This document shows positions 39,815 through 50,984 of a DNA stretch of 64,000 nt, in pieces. The position numbers were made by a program, and so were the translations under genes. The notes under the pieces were generated by a model. That model made no database searches. It had not been told where the DNA came from and saw only the letters and a list, made by a program, of their open reading frames with translations. The DNA is from Candidatus Coxiella mudrowiae (GTDB taxonomy: Bacteria; Pseudomonadota; Gammaproteobacteria; Coxiellales; Coxiellaceae), in the NCBI GenBank assembly GCA_001077715.1, contig CP011126.1:806001-870000 (forward strand). Direction: 5' to 3'. Numbering within the stretch: position 1 is the first letter of the stretch; each line of letters starts with the position of its first letter.

Positions 39815-41046
39815 TTAAACCCGCAACATGATCATCCCTCCTAGCAGAACGAAAATTAAAATGCTTCCCATGCCTAGTACGTTGTGTTGCAAAAAAGGAT
39901 ATAGTTGCATAGCCGAAGAGGAGGGAAGCCAAGGAAGGTGGTTAACAATCGCCCGCTGACGGCATAAAGTCTGAATATTTGGGCTATTTTTCTGGAGGTC
40001 ATATTCGCGCACCATTAAACTTTGACTCGCAGCCGTCACGGATTCGAAGGAAAGCCCGAACAGAAGAAGCAATTATCTAAAAAAATAACAGATTGGGTAA
40101 AAATTACGATAATAAGCTCAATAGAGGTTTTGAGGTAAACACCAATAGAAGTTGTAGGCTTAGCAAAAAAGATGATCAACTCAGCCAACTAAAAGGGCCC
40201 CGAGAGCTTTTGTAATGTTAAGGCTAACCCTAAGGATTTAATAACTCTTCTGGCGTGAAATTAAAAGTGTCTGCACCATAAATGCCTCCCAAAGCAATTA
40301 AGGTTATCATGCCATCAGTGTAGATCATTCGAGCTAATAAAAAAATAAAAAGATTGAGAGTTTGTTTTATAGAATGAGAGGTTTGTTTGAGCTCCTTTAA
40401 TTCTAGTCTGGTGGCTTGTTTCAAAGGATATTGATAAAGAGGGTCTGTCTTGAAAAAAAGAAAAATCGGAAAGCTAAATATAGCGAACTAGATTGCTACA
40501 AATAATGTGGTTAGACAAATATGAGAAAAAGATTCAATATTTAACGACGTAGGTTTAGCAAGTAGCAAAAATAAAGCGATAATCAGTGATAGCAGTGCGC
40601 CCAAATTTCTAATGGCCTAACCTAAGCTTGAAATACGGCCTACTGTTGCTAAAATATTTTTAGAAACAGTAGGCAAGATCGTATTATAAAAAATAAAGCA
40701 GACTTCACAGGCAATGGGGATGTGAAAACCACGACAAAGCGGTGGCTAAAATAACAACATAAGTACTAATGAACAGCCATAATTTTCTTTTACCCACGTA
40801 ATCGGCAATAGCCCCTAAACTTAGGGCTTAATAATAGCCGTGAGAAATCTGGTAAGAGCAATTGTCTAACCCCAAAGACGCGTTCCTGTAATTGTATTAG
40901 GTGCTATATGTTGTGTGAAATAGGGAGGAAAAACGAAGGTTAATATAATTGAGGCAAATGCTGAAGCGGCAAAATTATGACTATACTAAGAAACAAGTTG
41001 TATTCAGTTACCAAGGATTTTTGGAGGTCACCTTCCTTGCATCATA
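39815..41046 (-). pseudogene. UMF1/Atg22-type MFS transporter, broken
   Basis: An MFS transporter of the unknown major facilitator (UMF1) family. The start lies near 41046. Visible pieces are NFAASAFASIILTFVFPPYF (typical first membrane segment), LTRFLTAIIKP and GAIADYVGKRKLWLFISTY (the MFS loop 2-3 motif with DxxGxRK), then FLLARMIYTDGMITLIALGG at about 40320, also typical for the family. The C-terminal part is the frame 39815-40072. Stops and frameshifts are many. Substrate of the family in bacteria is unknown. Confidence 0.72.
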
Positions 41047-41072
41047 ACTCCTTATAGATTAGTCTTTTCTAG

Positions 41073-41108
41073 TTTAAGTTAAAATGTAAGTTTAAGTTAA
41101 AATGTAAG
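41073..41108. repeat. 18-bp perfect tandem duplication
   Basis: Copies at 41073-41090 and 41091-41108 in the intergenic region upstream of the UMF1 remnant. Confidence 0.95.
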
Positions 41109-41164
41109 AATGAACAATTGATGCTGTGATTAATCAGTTTAATCTTAAATGAGTAATTCTACTG

Positions 41165-43390
41165 TACCTTACCAGACATCGGAAAGCTTTTTGGAGTAAT
41201 CTCTACAACGTTGGAGCAGAATTTTAACAGGCTTATCATTAGAATTTTCTTGTAAAATTTCTTCAAATATTTTTTTAGCTTTAGCAAATTCAGCAGCTTA
41301 GTATAATTTCCAGGCCTCTTTAAAATTTTTTAAAGTTGCCTTTTTAATTTTGGCATTGGGTTGTACATTGATAATTTTGTATATAATAATTACATCTGTT
41401 TTATCACGCGAACCTATTTAATCGATTTCGAAATTGATATTTTTCGGGTTCTTGTAAATTAAATTGTGAATAAATTGGTCGTTTACTAGAAATGGGGGGT
41501 GATAAAAGCAAGTTAAACTTTCCAATTCTGAAGCAATATCGACTACTCTTCCAAAGTCGGTGCCCTCCAGACTTTGTTCGCTTCCAATGATTCACAAAAT
41601 GACATTTCCAATGCTAAGACCAATTCCGTGGGATAGATAAAGTTTTCAAAGCCTTTTGATTCAAGTGTTTTATTGAAAGACTTGACTTGCGTCCAAAGCT
41701 TGATCAGCGCTTTTTGAAAACAGTACAATGAAGGAATCACCAATATATTTATTACAATATATTTATTATCCTCCATATTTGTTAATGTCTGGCGTGATTG
41801 CACTTAAAATACTTATTAATTAATAAAGATCTTGCTGGAAGATAATTTTTTAGAAATTGACGCAAAACTGGGGAAATCGGAAATTATAATGGACAGAGAT
41901 ATTAATTTGTTATCTCCTAATTTTAATTCTGGTAGATTATTGCAGCCCAGGGATTTTAATAGCATCTTGGGAACAAAGCGATCAATAGATTAATAGAGGA
42001 TAGCATTTTCAATAGCGATGGCAGCTTGCTTTGCAGTAAGTTGGAGGAATTCCACATGTTCCTCTAAGTAAGCTTGAGATAATTTATGATGTTCATAATA
42101 GAATAACTTAATTAGAGTTTTTTTAAAATAATTGGGACAACAATGGCTGATTTAATTTATTTTGCTTCCTCGCGTTCCGCATATTTGATAAAATCAATGG
42201 GAAGGCCCTTTCGACCACCGAGATTCTCTGAATGAGCGACAGCCATTTCATTTCTGTTATAAGCATACTTGCCTTCAATAAAGATGAGATTTTTTTTAAG
42301 AATAAAAAGATACGATCTAAATTGGTTTGATTTGAAATTTCAGTTAATAACTTTTTGATTAATGAGGATAAGTTAGTTTCTGATGTGAGAGAATTTCTAA
42401 TTTTTAACATATTGTCAAAGTCGATGACCTGCGATAAACGAACTAATTCTTCATAGGGGAAAGAGGTGGCTGTGAGATCTTTATGAGCTCCCTCTTCTGA
42501 AAGTTACTCCTTAAAAGGGTTTCTCTAATTGAAGTACTTTTCGATTAAATCCAAAAGCTTTGTAGTTATGATAAGTGTGATGCAGATAATATTTAAAGCC
42601 AATTTTTCTCTGTTTGGCCATAAAATAAAGCAGCTAATTCATAAGCTAAAGCCGTGTCTAACAAATGTTGTCTTTCTTTAGTTTGAGTAATAGTTTTTTT
42701 ATAAAATTCTTCAACTTTATTCTCGTTATTTCTAAGTGAATAAAATTTCGCTAGAAGGAGATAATATCGTTGTAGATAATTAGTAGGATTTAAGGATACA
42801 ATTTTTTTATATCTTTTTAATAATTTTAATAGTAAGCAATAATATTTGATTTTATCCTTTTTTTGTTTTTAATCGAGAAATTATATTAAAAAGTAATAAG
42901 CCCTTATAATAAATAAAAACTAAATTAATGGGGTATCCTTGAGAATGGTGCTTAGATTAAAATTATTTCCAGTTTCATAGGCTTCTTGGTAATTCCCCGT
43001 AATTCCCTAGATAATAGTGTTTTTCTGTTTCATAGATAAAATGAAGGGCTTGTGATGTTTTGCTACGGTATTCTAATTCAGGTACTTCTATAAAGGGTTG
43101 GTTCAACATAAAAGGAGATAATGAGACCATAAGGTGAAAGGTCCTGACCAGTTCAGTTCGAGCAATTTTTAAAGCTTAAACCTTTAAGAAAATTTCTTTT
43201 ATTTCTTAATAGTAATTATATAGACTTTCGTCACTTTCAAATTTAATCATGAAATAATACCTGATGCTATAAGTGGTATATTCGACATTTCCTTCCTGAA
43301 AGCATCTGAAAAAATTTATTTTAAGGTGGGAATGCAATCACGAATGTGATGAAGCCAAAGGCTGATAAAGCCTTTTACATGAAAGACTCC
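41165..43390 (-). pseudogene. GAF plus class III nucleotidyl cyclase protein, decayed
   Basis: On the minus strand the middle reads a GAF-type sensor (SSLIKKLLTEISNQTNLDRI near 42350, and HVEFLQLTAKQAAIAIENAI near 42025). It is followed by the linker typical of GAF-cyclases: RFVPKMLLKSLG and LKLGDNK, then a degenerate LSIIISDF where the catalytic domain begins. In the frame GIGLSIGNVIL then IIGSEQSLEGTDFGRVVDIA (about 41620-41530) the core beta strands of a class III adenylate/guanylate cyclase are clear. A C-terminal TPR-like tail (AAEFAKAKKIFEEILQENSN) ends near 41240. The region 42440-43390 upstream is TPR-like and heavily decayed. Many stops and frameshifts; non-functional. Next to a cyclic nucleotide-binding pseudogene. 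Confidence 0.75.
41741..41768. repeat. 14-bp perfect tandem duplication
   Basis: Copies of caatatatttatta at 41741-41754 and 41755-41768, within the cyclase pseudogene; the event shifts its frame. Confidence 0.95.
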
Positions 43391-43407
43391 TAAGCTAATT
43401 TTATTGT

Positions 43408-44531
43408 TTAATTCTTTCGTTTGGCAGATTTAAAATCATTACGTTTTTTGAGTTCATCTAGCTCATTTTGTATGGATTTAACAATAACTTCGTTAATTTT
43501 TCGTAATCTTTCTGAAAGAATATGGCTGATATTCTGGCTGATGAGCGATAATATTTGCACATTCTTTTTGATAGGTTCCATAGGAATTTCAATAAGTTTA
43601 CTATCGATTAAAGAAACCATCAAGGTAGATCGAGGTTTATCTTCTATGAGGACCATTTCTCCAATGGTGTTATTAGTAGAAAGTATAGAAACCTCGTAAA
43701 TATGGCCGGTTGCTTTATAAATTTTTCTAATGGAAACGGATCCGGAAACGATTATGTAAAATGATTCGCTTTGTCGCTTTCTAAAAATAGCGTATCTCCT
43801 TGTAAAACCATAAGCTTTAACATCCCGCAAACCGTTACATGAATAATGATAAAGCCAAATTTTTGCTTTTATGGATATCTCCAGGGTGATCAGCTGATTA
43901 AAATCACTGTACACACCATATTCTATTGTTCATCCGTTCTATAATCGTGAAAATAAGATCTGCACTTTGATAATAGGTTCGATAGCGATCTAGTAAAAAT
44001 TGTGTATCCGTAGTAATAAACATTTTAGTATTATCTACTGTAAAAAATAGTCCATAGATAGGAAGTAATTTTTTTTACTGTGAACATGAATAGTTCTTAC
44101 CATTTCAAAATCAATGATTTCCTAGGTAAAATATTATTTTCGTAAATGGGGAAGATGGTAAAATAAGTTTGAATGATGGCTGGTGGGGATTCACCTTTTA
44201 AAAATTGTAGTCCTCCGGATAATACATTATTCCAAAGAATAGCTATCATAGAGGGATAAATGAAAAGTTTAGTTTTTTTTGCGTTAGGGTCGAAAAAAGT
44301 AGAAGAGGCAAGCCATTCAATCTCGCCCACATGATTAAAATGAAAGTGATTGATATAAACACCGTCGATATCCTGGTAAGAGAGATGCGCTGCCTGCAGT
44401 GAATGTTGCACATCCGTACCATAAATCAATTAAAAGGTGTTTATATTGGGACTTTCTAAAACAATATCTGCTTGGAAATTATTAGAAACGTCAGTAAAGG
44501 CTGCTTCGGAGCCAAGAAATATTAATTTCAC
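43408..44531 (-). pseudogene. MBL-fold hydrolase fused to cyclic nucleotide-binding domain, broken
   Basis: The start is a GTG at 44531 with AGGAG 7 bp upstream. The N-terminal domain is a metallo-beta-lactamase fold with motif NHFHFNHVGEIEWL; the usual HxHxDH has Asn in place of Asp. The MBL domain continues after an in-frame TAA near 44430, and the end (FTVDNTKMFITTDTQFLLDR) lies beyond other breaks. The C-terminal domain (43408-43914) is a cyclic nucleotide-binding domain: IIVSGSVSIRKIYKATGHIY, then IGEMVLIEDKPRSTLMV with the phosphate-binding Arg-Ser. The C-terminus is coiled-coil and basic. Upstream of the cyclase pseudogene on the same strand, so the two formed a likely signalling operon. 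Confidence 0.8.
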
Positions 44532-44662
44532 TTGAGACTCCTTTCTCTAATTAAAGTAAAAGTAAGTATGGGTGAATATCTTGCTTTTGTGCGAAAAATT
44601 TAATGACAACATGATATTTCCGAAGTTTAGTGTAGGTACGTGATTAGATATTATCCACCTTT

Positions 44663-45417
44663 ATGTTCAGGCTAATTTTAACACTTTTCCTTTGCCTGCC
44701 TTTCCACCATTTTTTCTAGGAATTTAATGAACGAATAACTAAAAATCATGGAAGCGGATGGGGTTTGGGATGGTATATTGGCGCTTTGGCCATCCCTTGG
44801 CTAGGGAACCAATTGGGCTTAACCTACCATTCTAAAATCTATTTTTCGTTAAATGGTGTAAGCCAATTTCAAGGAAGAGATCTTACAGGCGCTCTCGTTC
44901 CGGATCGGAGTATCGCATTTGATTTTTCAAGACTGGCAATCATTCTCTTTAGAGATTTTCAAGCCTTGAGTAAAGAATTTGGACTTTATGGATTCGTTTA
45001 TTATATCTTCTGGAGCATTATGAAAACGGTTACGGTTCAGAACATAGCGGTATCTATTCCTCCCTATCCCAGCCACCTTCACGGTTAATTTTAATTATCG
45101 AAACACCTGGCGTTACGGTTTAGTGGCACAATATACGCTCACGAAATGGATTTTTACACTAGGAGTAAATAGTGACCAAACTCCTATTCGCCCCCCCAAA
45201 AAAAATCGAGGTTTATTCTTCCCCGAGACGAGTTTGATTGGAATCGATACCTCAATAATGAGAAAAATAACGGAACATGTTGGATTAACGTTGGTATATG
45301 CACATCGTTTCTTTTATAAGGGAAGCCTGGATAATGAATTCGCGGGTGTTACAACGATAGGCCTTAATAGACCTGTGTCAGATTTTGTAGGTTTTGAGTT
45401 GAGTTACTTAGAGTAAG
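44663..45417 (+). pseudogene. fadL: FadL/OmpP1-type long-chain fatty acid porin, truncated and broken
   Basis: Starts with a signal-peptide-like MFRLILTLFLCLPFHHFF followed by a stop. The body reads GSGWGLGWYIGALAI then NQLGLTYHSKIYFSLNG, a typical FadL pair of barrel strands, KEFGLYGFVYYIFWSIMKTV, and, after frameshifts, WRYGLVAQYTLTKWIFTLGV and VGLTLVYAHRFFYKG. These match the C-terminal half of the FadL outer-membrane barrel. The N-terminal hatch and first strands are missing, so a large deletion precedes 44720. With fadA and fadB also dead, uptake and degradation of exogenous long-chain fatty acids would be lost. Confidence 0.75.
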
Positions 45418-45637
45418 GAAAGAGTGACAGCTGGTGGGAACGATCTTCCATAACCGATTCCCAACAAACTACCGCAAAAACTTCCCTTTAGTTTTCTAGA
45501 GGAGGTTAGGTCCATTTCCGTATTTCCTTGAAGAATCGTCCCTTTTACCCTCATGGCGTATAATCTGATATTAATCCGATATATTTAGATAATAGACATT
45601 TAAAAACTCCTTTTTCTGTAAGATATGTCTTACAAAT

Positions 45638-46781
45638 TTAAAGCTCCATTAAGAGTTCATTAAGAAATTGGTGGCCTAACGGCAGAACAATTAAGTGGTT
45701 ATTTTCTAATTTGAGAAGTTTTCCTTTTTTGATAGTTTTAAGCCAAGAAGAAATAGCATGGGGTTCAAGTCTGGTTCGTTGTGTAAAAAGCGTAAGGGGA
45801 ATCGGTTTTTGCAAACGAAGCGCATTCATCATAAATTCGAGGGGAAGCTCTTCTGAATGCAAACTTCGTTGACCTTCTAGGTTGACCTTCTAGAAAGGAA
45901 TTTTGGGGATGCATGTAAAATCGAGGATTTTTGATATTCCAATAGCGAAAAATTTCATTTTCGAAAGTTAATTTGCTATGCGCTCCGGCCCAAATGCCGA
46001 GATAATCACCAAACTCCCAATAATTGATGTTATTCTGACAGAAATAATTATCCCGACAATAAGCAGAAACTTCATATTGATAAAAACCTTGTTGTTTAAT
46101 AATTGTTGTCCCTTTACTTGCATTTCCCAAATATAATCGTCTGAAGGAAGTACAGGTGGATGTTTGTAGAAAAAAGTTTGTGGTTCTAGTGCTAATTGAT
46201 ACCACGAAATATGCGTAGGATCTAATTCGATTCCATTTTTCAAGTCAAAGAGCGCATCTTCAATTTTTTGTTTCGGCAAGCCAAACATTAAATCGATATT
46301 TATGTTTTTAAATCCTTCCCGTTTTGCAGTTTGGATAGCTTACTTAGCATTCTCGGCAGTATGAATGCGACCTAGTTTTTTTAATTTATCATCTTGAAAA
46401 CTTTGTATACCAAGAGACAAGCGATTAATGCCTATTTTTTGATAGCCATTGAACCGAGACTGCTCAACGCTTCCGGGATTAGCTTCCAGGGTAATTTCGA
46501 CTTCCTCTTTTAAGGTTAACACTTTTTTCATTTCATAAAATAATTTTTCGTAAGCTGACGCAAAGAATAAACTAGGTGTCCCTCCGCCAATAAAGATGGT
46601 ATAAATAGGGTGATCAGCGATGAAGGACAGTCGTTGTTTGAGATCGCTAAGAAAAGCCTGAACGTAATTTTCTTCCGGAAGAGGGTTGATGTAAAGCGTG
46701 AGAATTAAAATCACAATAAGGGTATTTTCGGAGACACCAGGGTATATGGACATACAAACTGAGTGGTATAACTGACATCAT
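45638..46781 (-). pseudogene. hemW: HemW-type radical SAM protein, broken
   Basis: HemW (formerly coproporphyrinogen oxidase-like) inserts haem into target proteins. The start (ATG 46781) reads LSLYVHIPWCLRKYPYCDFN: the radical SAM motif should be CxxxCxxC, and the second Cys is Tyr here. After a frameshift near 46700, VQAFLSDLKQRLSFIADHPI, the IFIGGGTPSLF motif, EEVEITLEANPGSVE and GINRLSLGIQSFQDDKLKKL follow, then an in-frame stop near 46340, then INIDLMFGLPKQ and WYQLALEP. The C-terminal HemW domain (45638-45862) is in yet another frame. A 13-bp duplication at 45868-45893 causes one of the shifts. Not functional. Confidence 0.88.
45868..45893. repeat. 13-bp perfect tandem duplication in hemW
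   Basis: Copies of gttgaccttctag at 45868-45880 and 45881-45893. The extra copy moves the reading frame of the hemW pseudogene. Confidence 0.96.
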
Positions 46782-46827
46782 AGAATTTTATCATTTTCAT
46801 GTCCGAGCGTGAAAATGAGATTTGAAT

Positions 46828-47370
46828 ATGAGTAAAAAACCAAGCATTATCGATAAAACCGTCATTGCGCGAAGTCGATTATTCGAAATCGAAGAGTTGC
46901 ATCTGCGCTTTTCCAATCGAGAGGAACGCTATTTTGAACGTATTCGTGGGCGCGGGTGCGGTGCTGTAATGATTATTCCTCTGTTAGATAGCGAAACGAT
47001 ATTGCTGGTTCGGGAGTATAGTATGGGAGTGAATGATTATGTGCTAGGGTTCCCAAAGGGCAGCGTTGAAAAAGGGGAAGAACTTTTGCTTACAGCCGAG
47101 CGCGAATTGAAAGAAGAAGTAGGCTATGGTTCGCGTAATATGTCGATTATCGCTTGTTTTAGTGCTTCTCCTGGCTATTTAGATTCCATGATGCATATCA
47201 TTTTAGCGACAGACCTTTATCCGGAAGCCATTCATGGTGATGAACCAGAGCCCTTAGAGGTTATTCCATGGAAGCTTTCTAGAAGAAACGAATTGCTCGT
47301 TCATCCTGAATTTCATGAAGCACGAAGCGTAGCTGCCTTGTTTTTATTGGAGCATTCTCAGCATGGCTAA
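46828..47370 (+). CDS. nudE: Nudix hydrolase, ADP compounds hydrolase NudE
   Basis: About 180 residues. NudE hydrolyses ADP-ribose, NADH and diadenosine polyphosphates to AMP and a phosphate ester. The Nudix box is complete (GSVEKGEELLLTAERELKEE continuing VG, about residues 80-101). The N-terminal half carries the RGRGCGAVMIIPLL strand typical of NudE/ADP-ribose pyrophosphatases. I use the ATG at 46828 (178 or more residues); a TTG two codons upstream is less likely. It overlaps cysQ by 8 bp; nudE-cysQ is the conserved order in many gammaproteobacteria. Confidence 0.92.
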   Translation: MSKKPSIIDKTVIARSRLFEIEELHLRFSNREERYFERIRGRGCGAVMIIPLLDSETILLVREYSMGVNDYVLGFPKGSVEKGEELLLTAERELKEEVGYGSRNMSIIACFSASPGYLDSMMHIILATDLYPEAIHGDEPEPLEVIPWKLSRRNELLVHPEFHEARSVAALFLLEHSQHG

Positions 47371-48196
47371 TGATTGGCATCACCAGGTAGATTCGCTCAT
47401 CTTATTGGTCAAACACGCGGGAGCAGGAATTTTAAAATTTGCCCGGTTTCCCAAAGAAGCTATGCGGATTCAAGGAAAACATGATAATACCTTATTGACC
47501 GAAGCAGATCTTTGCGCACATGGGATTTTGTATGAAGGATTACAGTCCTTAACCCCGAATATACCCATTTTGTCCGAGGAGGGTGAGATTCCTTCTTATG
47601 AAGCTCGCAGTCGGTGGCAGCGCTATTGGTTACTGGATCCTTTGGATGGTACGCGAGGTTTTGTAGAGAGACTTGACGAATTTACAGTGAATATTGCTTT
47701 AATTGAAAAGCATCAGCCTATCTTTGGAGTGGTGTATGCGCCTGTCCAAAAGGAATGTTATTTTGCTCATCAAAAACACGGAGCTTTTAAGCAGATCGAG
47801 GATAATGTTCCTCAACAGATTCATACGCGGAAAATGAATTGGCAAGCTTTTTCTGTTTATTTAGGTGAGTTTTTACATTCCCCTCGGCTGCCTCGTCTAT
47901 TTGAAACCATTCCCGCCGCCAAGGTTGTTCGATTAAATAGTTCTCTAAAATTTTGTCGGATCGCCGAAGGAGAAGGGGATCTCTATCCTCGTTTTGGAAA
48001 CACTAGTGAATGGGATACCGCAGCCGCGCAATGCGTTTTGAGGGCAGCTGGTGGTAGAATAGTTGATTTAAGTGGTAAAGCCCTACAATATAACGCCAAG
48101 CCATCGCTCACTAATCCCCCCTTTATTGCAGTGGGCGATCCTACACAGAAATCGGAAATTATTGCATTATTGGAAACAAAGAGGGGAGAAAAGTGA
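47363..48196 (+). CDS. cysQ: 3'(2'),5'-bisphosphate nucleotidase CysQ
   Basis: A 277-residue magnesium-dependent phosphatase of the inositol monophosphatase superfamily, which removes 3'-phosphoadenosine 5'-phosphate (PAP), a by-product of sulfate assimilation and of acyl carrier protein loading. Metal-binding motifs are visible: LSEEGE (about residue 70), [15 protein letters not shown] (about 90-105) and [16 protein letters not shown] (about 205-220). The C-terminal part also carries the conserved [11 protein letters not shown] stretch. It overlaps nudE by 8 bp and mdh by 4 bp, so the three genes form a tightly coupled unit. Intact. Confidence 0.94.
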   Translation: MANDWHHQVDSLILLVKHAGAGILKFARFPKEAMRIQGKHDNTLLTEADLCAHGILYEGLQSLTPNIPILSEEGEIPSYEARSRWQRYWLLDPLDGTRGFVERLDEFTVNIALIEKHQPIFGVVYAPVQKECYFAHQKHGAFKQIEDNVPQQIHTRKMNWQAFSVYLGEFLHSPRLPRLFETIPAAKVVRLNSSLKFCRIAEGEGDLYPRFGNTSEWDTAAAQCVLRAAGGRIVDLSGKALQYNAKPSLTNPPFIAVGDPTQKSEIIALLETKRGEK

Positions 48197-49185
48197 CCAA
48201 GCATGTCAAAGTTGTAGTAACGGGTGCCGCTGGACAAATTGGTTATGCTTTATTGTTTCGTTTAGCTTCAGGCCAGGCATTTGGTTTAGATAGCACCCTT
48301 GATTTACATTTACTCGAAATCGAACCGGCGTTGTCGGCATTGAAAGGGGTCGTGATGGAATTAGAGGATTGTGCTTTTCCCTTATTGTGCAATATCGTAG
48401 TGACTTCGGATCCTAAGGTTGCCTTTAACAATGTTAATTGGGCGCTTTTAGTAGGTTCGGCGCCCCGAAAAGCAGGTATGGAGCGTAAAGATTTATTAGA
48501 GAAGAATGGTGGAATTTTTGCTGCGCAAGGAAAAGCGCTTAATGAAAATGCAGCAAATGACGTTCGAATTTTCGTTGTAGGTAACCCCTGCAATATCAAT
48601 TGCCTTATTGCTATGAATCATGCTCCAGACATCCCTAATGATTGTTTTTATGCTATGACAAGACTTGACCAAAATCGGGCTATTGGTCAGTTAGCTCTTA
48701 AAGCTGAGGTGGGAGTGATGGCTGTAAAAAATATGATTATTTGGGGAAACCATTCTTCCACCCAGTACCCGGATTTCTACCATGCCACAATTAATAGCAA
48801 ATTGGCCTCAGACGTAATTCGTGATAAAAAGTGGTTGACGGAAGAATTTATTCCTCTAATTCAACAACGTGGTGCTGCTGTCATTAAAGCTCGAGGAACC
48901 TCGTCGGCTGCTTCAGCTGCTAATGCCGTGATCGATAGCGTATGGAGTTTAATCAATACGACTCCTGTCGATGACAGCTATTCCGTCGCTTTATGTTCAC
49001 AAGGGCAATACGAGGTCGATGAAGGCTTGATTTTCTCATTTCCCTGCCGGACGGAGAACGGAATTATTAAAGTTATTGAGGAGATTACGCATAATGAATT
49101 CGGTCAGCAAAAATTTCAAGCAACTTTAAATGAGCTTCGTGAAGAGCGTGATGCGGTAAAAGAATTAGGGCTTATTCAAGCTTAG
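48193..49185 (+). CDS. mdh: Malate dehydrogenase
   Basis: A 330-residue NAD-dependent malate dehydrogenase (lactate/malate family, cytosolic-type subgroup), interconverting malate and oxaloacetate in the TCA cycle. The Rossmann motif is [13 protein letters not shown] (residues 9-21). The substrate loop has [13 protein letters not shown], the Arg in [12 protein letters not shown], and the active-site His in [13 protein letters not shown]. The start is a GTG overlapping the cysQ stop (GTGA), which implies translational coupling. With the intact NAD-glutamate dehydrogenase at the window end, it supports use of amino acids as carbon source. Confidence 0.96.
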   Translation: MTKHVKVVVTGAAGQIGYALLFRLASGQAFGLDSTLDLHLLEIEPALSALKGVVMELEDCAFPLLCNIVVTSDPKVAFNNVNWALLVGSAPRKAGMERKDLLEKNGGIFAAQGKALNENAANDVRIFVVGNPCNINCLIAMNHAPDIPNDCFYAMTRLDQNRAIGQLALKAEVGVMAVKNMIIWGNHSSTQYPDFYHATINSKLASDVIRDKKWLTEEFIPLIQQRGAAVIKARGTSSAASAANAVIDSVWSLINTTPVDDSYSVALCSQGQYEVDEGLIFSFPCRTENGIIKVIEEITHNEFGQQKFQATLNELREERDAVKELGLIQA

Positions 49186-49307
49186 ATCCCTTTACTTCTT
49201 TCGTTTCTTAAAATTTTCTTTGGACTACCTCCCTCGGTTCGTTGCCTGTATTTTCCAGGAGTAACTTTTACTACATTTATGAATAAAAACAAAATGGAAG
49301 AAATTTC

Positions 49308-49535
49308 ATGAAGAATATATCTAAACTGATGGTGTCTCTTTTTATTGCTATTTTTTTGACCACCAAGAGTTGGACACAAAAAGGAGCTTGTAAATATCCA
49401 CCAACTCACGCTTTGCATGTTATATTACAAAATGCTAGCAATTCAGGTTAGCCAAATTACACCGTTGAGTTTTCAAGTGGTCAGTGCTGGATATTCTGTT
49501 CTTTCAGGAAAAATTTGTCTTATAAAAGAGTTTAA
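49308..49535 (+). pseudogene. Small secreted protein, broken
   Basis: The ATG at 49308 is preceded by GGAAG and starts a clear signal peptide (ISKLMVSLFIAIFLTTKSW), followed by about 25 residues with one Cys and an in-frame TAG at 49449. The same frame continues as NYTVEFSSGQCWIFCSFR to a stop at 49533-49535. The family is unknown. Confidence 0.45.
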
Positions 49536-49958
49536 CAATAGCTGGAAAGCTAATAAAAAGCCCCGTTGCTAAATAAAATAACAATAAAATTACATCGATA
49601 AAGAGGTGGCCGCTTTTTCCAATTCGATGAGAATGTCATAATCCCTTAAGAGTTGCTCTTTGTCTTTGTTAACTATAATAAAACGAATACCACGGTATCA
49701 GAGCCAATGCTTTAGGTGATTTTTTAAGTAGGTGCCTGGAGATTTCAATATTAAATGATCGTAATACGAAGAGAGAATCTTTAACAGAGCGATATTTAAC
49801 GGCTTAATTTTATGTGGTTGCTAGTTTTGCAACAGGGAATTAAATCCGTGACAAAATAAGTGAAAAGAAGGCTGGGCTACTCGACAGCTTTTTATAGGGC
49901 TAACGTTCACGCTAATTATTACAGCAAGCGAATAAATGAATTAGATATACTATTGGTC
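49536..49958. other. Gene-free region upstream of tsaD
   Basis: About 420 bp with no convincing gene, RNA or repeat. A reading frame open upstream of tsaD (GTG at 49860) lacks protein character and similarity, so I treat it as leader. Confidence 0.4.
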
Positions 49959-50984
49959 ATGAAATATGTTCTCGGTATTGAAACATCGTGTGATGAATCT
50001 TCAGTAGCGCTCTATGACGGAGAGCAGGGGTTATTGGCACATCGTATCTATAGCCAAATTGCTTTGCATTCGCAGTATGGGGGGGTGGTTCCTGAACTCG
50101 CCTCACGCGATCATATCCGAAAAATCTTACCTTTAATTGAAGGGACGCTCGATGATGCTAAGTTAGTGAAAGGTGATCTTAATGGTATCGCTTATACCAA
50201 GGGTCCGGGCTTAATTGGTGCGTTGATGGTGGGAGCTTCTATCGCGAAAAGTTTAGCTTATTCTTTAAGTTTACCTATTGTGGGGGTGCATCACATGGAA
50301 GCTCATTTAATGGCGGTGCAACTAGAGCAGGAAACGCCCAATTATCCATTTATTGCCCTGTTAGTTTCAGGGGGGCATACGATGTTAGTTCTGGTTAAGG
50401 AGCCCGGTCGATATAAAATTTTGGGTGAAAGTGTAGATGACGCGGTAGGAGAATCCTTTGATAAAACAGCGAAGTTGCTGGGATTAACTTACCCTGGGGG
50501 TCCTGCTCTAGCTCAATTGGCGAAAGAAGGGAACCCCAATCGATTTTATTTTCCTCGGCCAATGATAAAACAACCTCATCTTAATTTTAGTTTTAGTGGT
50601 TTAAAAACCCATGCGGTTAATTGCTTTAAACAATATGGCAATGAGAGGCAAACGCGCGCTGATATCGCTCGTGCTTTTGAAGAGGCAGTTGTAGATACTT
50701 TGGTACGTAAGTGCCTCCGTGCCATTAAAAAAATGCGAATTAATACCCTTATCTTGGTGGGTGGCGTAGCAGCCAACAAAAAATTGCGCCAGCGTTTAAA
50801 TGAAGCTGTAAGTAAAGAAGAGGGGAAAGTTTATTATCCCCGTCAAGAATTTTGTACTGATAACGGTGCTATGGTGGCTTATACTGGATGGCTAAGACTC
50901 AAGGGAGGTGAATGCGAGGATAGAAGTATCTGCGTTAGACCTCGTTGGCCAATGAGGGAATTGACTGAAATTCCTCTTTCCTAA
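49959..50984 (+). CDS. tsaD: tRNA threonylcarbamoyladenosine transferase subunit TsaD
   Basis: TsaD (YgjD/Gcp), the catalytic subunit of the bacterial complex that makes t6A37 in ANN-decoding tRNAs. The start is the ATG at 49959 giving [20 protein letters not shown]; about 341 residues, the normal length. The metal-binding histidines lie in [13 protein letters not shown], the ASKHA nucleotide motif is [12 protein letters not shown] and the [12 protein letters not shown] motif is present. An upstream GTG at 49860 would add 33 residues without homology. It converges with plsY, overlapping by 4 bp. Essential in most bacteria and intact here. Confidence 0.96.
   Translation: MKYVLGIETSCDESSVALYDGEQGLLAHRIYSQIALHSQYGGVVPELASRDHIRKILPLIEGTLDDAKLVKGDLNGIAYTKGPGLIGALMVGASIAKSLAYSLSLPIVGVHHMEAHLMAVQLEQETPNYPFIALLVSGGHTMLVLVKEPGRYKILGESVDDAVGESFDKTAKLLGLTYPGGPALAQLAKEGNPNRFYFPRPMIKQPHLNFSFSGLKTHAVNCFKQYGNERQTRADIARAFEEAVVDTLVRKCLRAIKKMRINTLILVGGVAANKKLRQRLNEAVSKEEGKVYYPRQEFCTDNGAMVAYTGWLRLKGGECEDRSICVRPRWPMRELTEIPLS

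Noticed and set aside
49182-49418. 78-codon minus-strand frame after mdh
   Set aside because: Low-complexity, no family, and overlaps a better plus-strand signal peptide gene remnant.
38297-49535. Common family for the two small secreted protein remnants at 38297 and 49308
   Set aside because: Apart from a signal peptide and a few aromatic/Gly-Lys-Cys residues, no consistent alignment can be seen.
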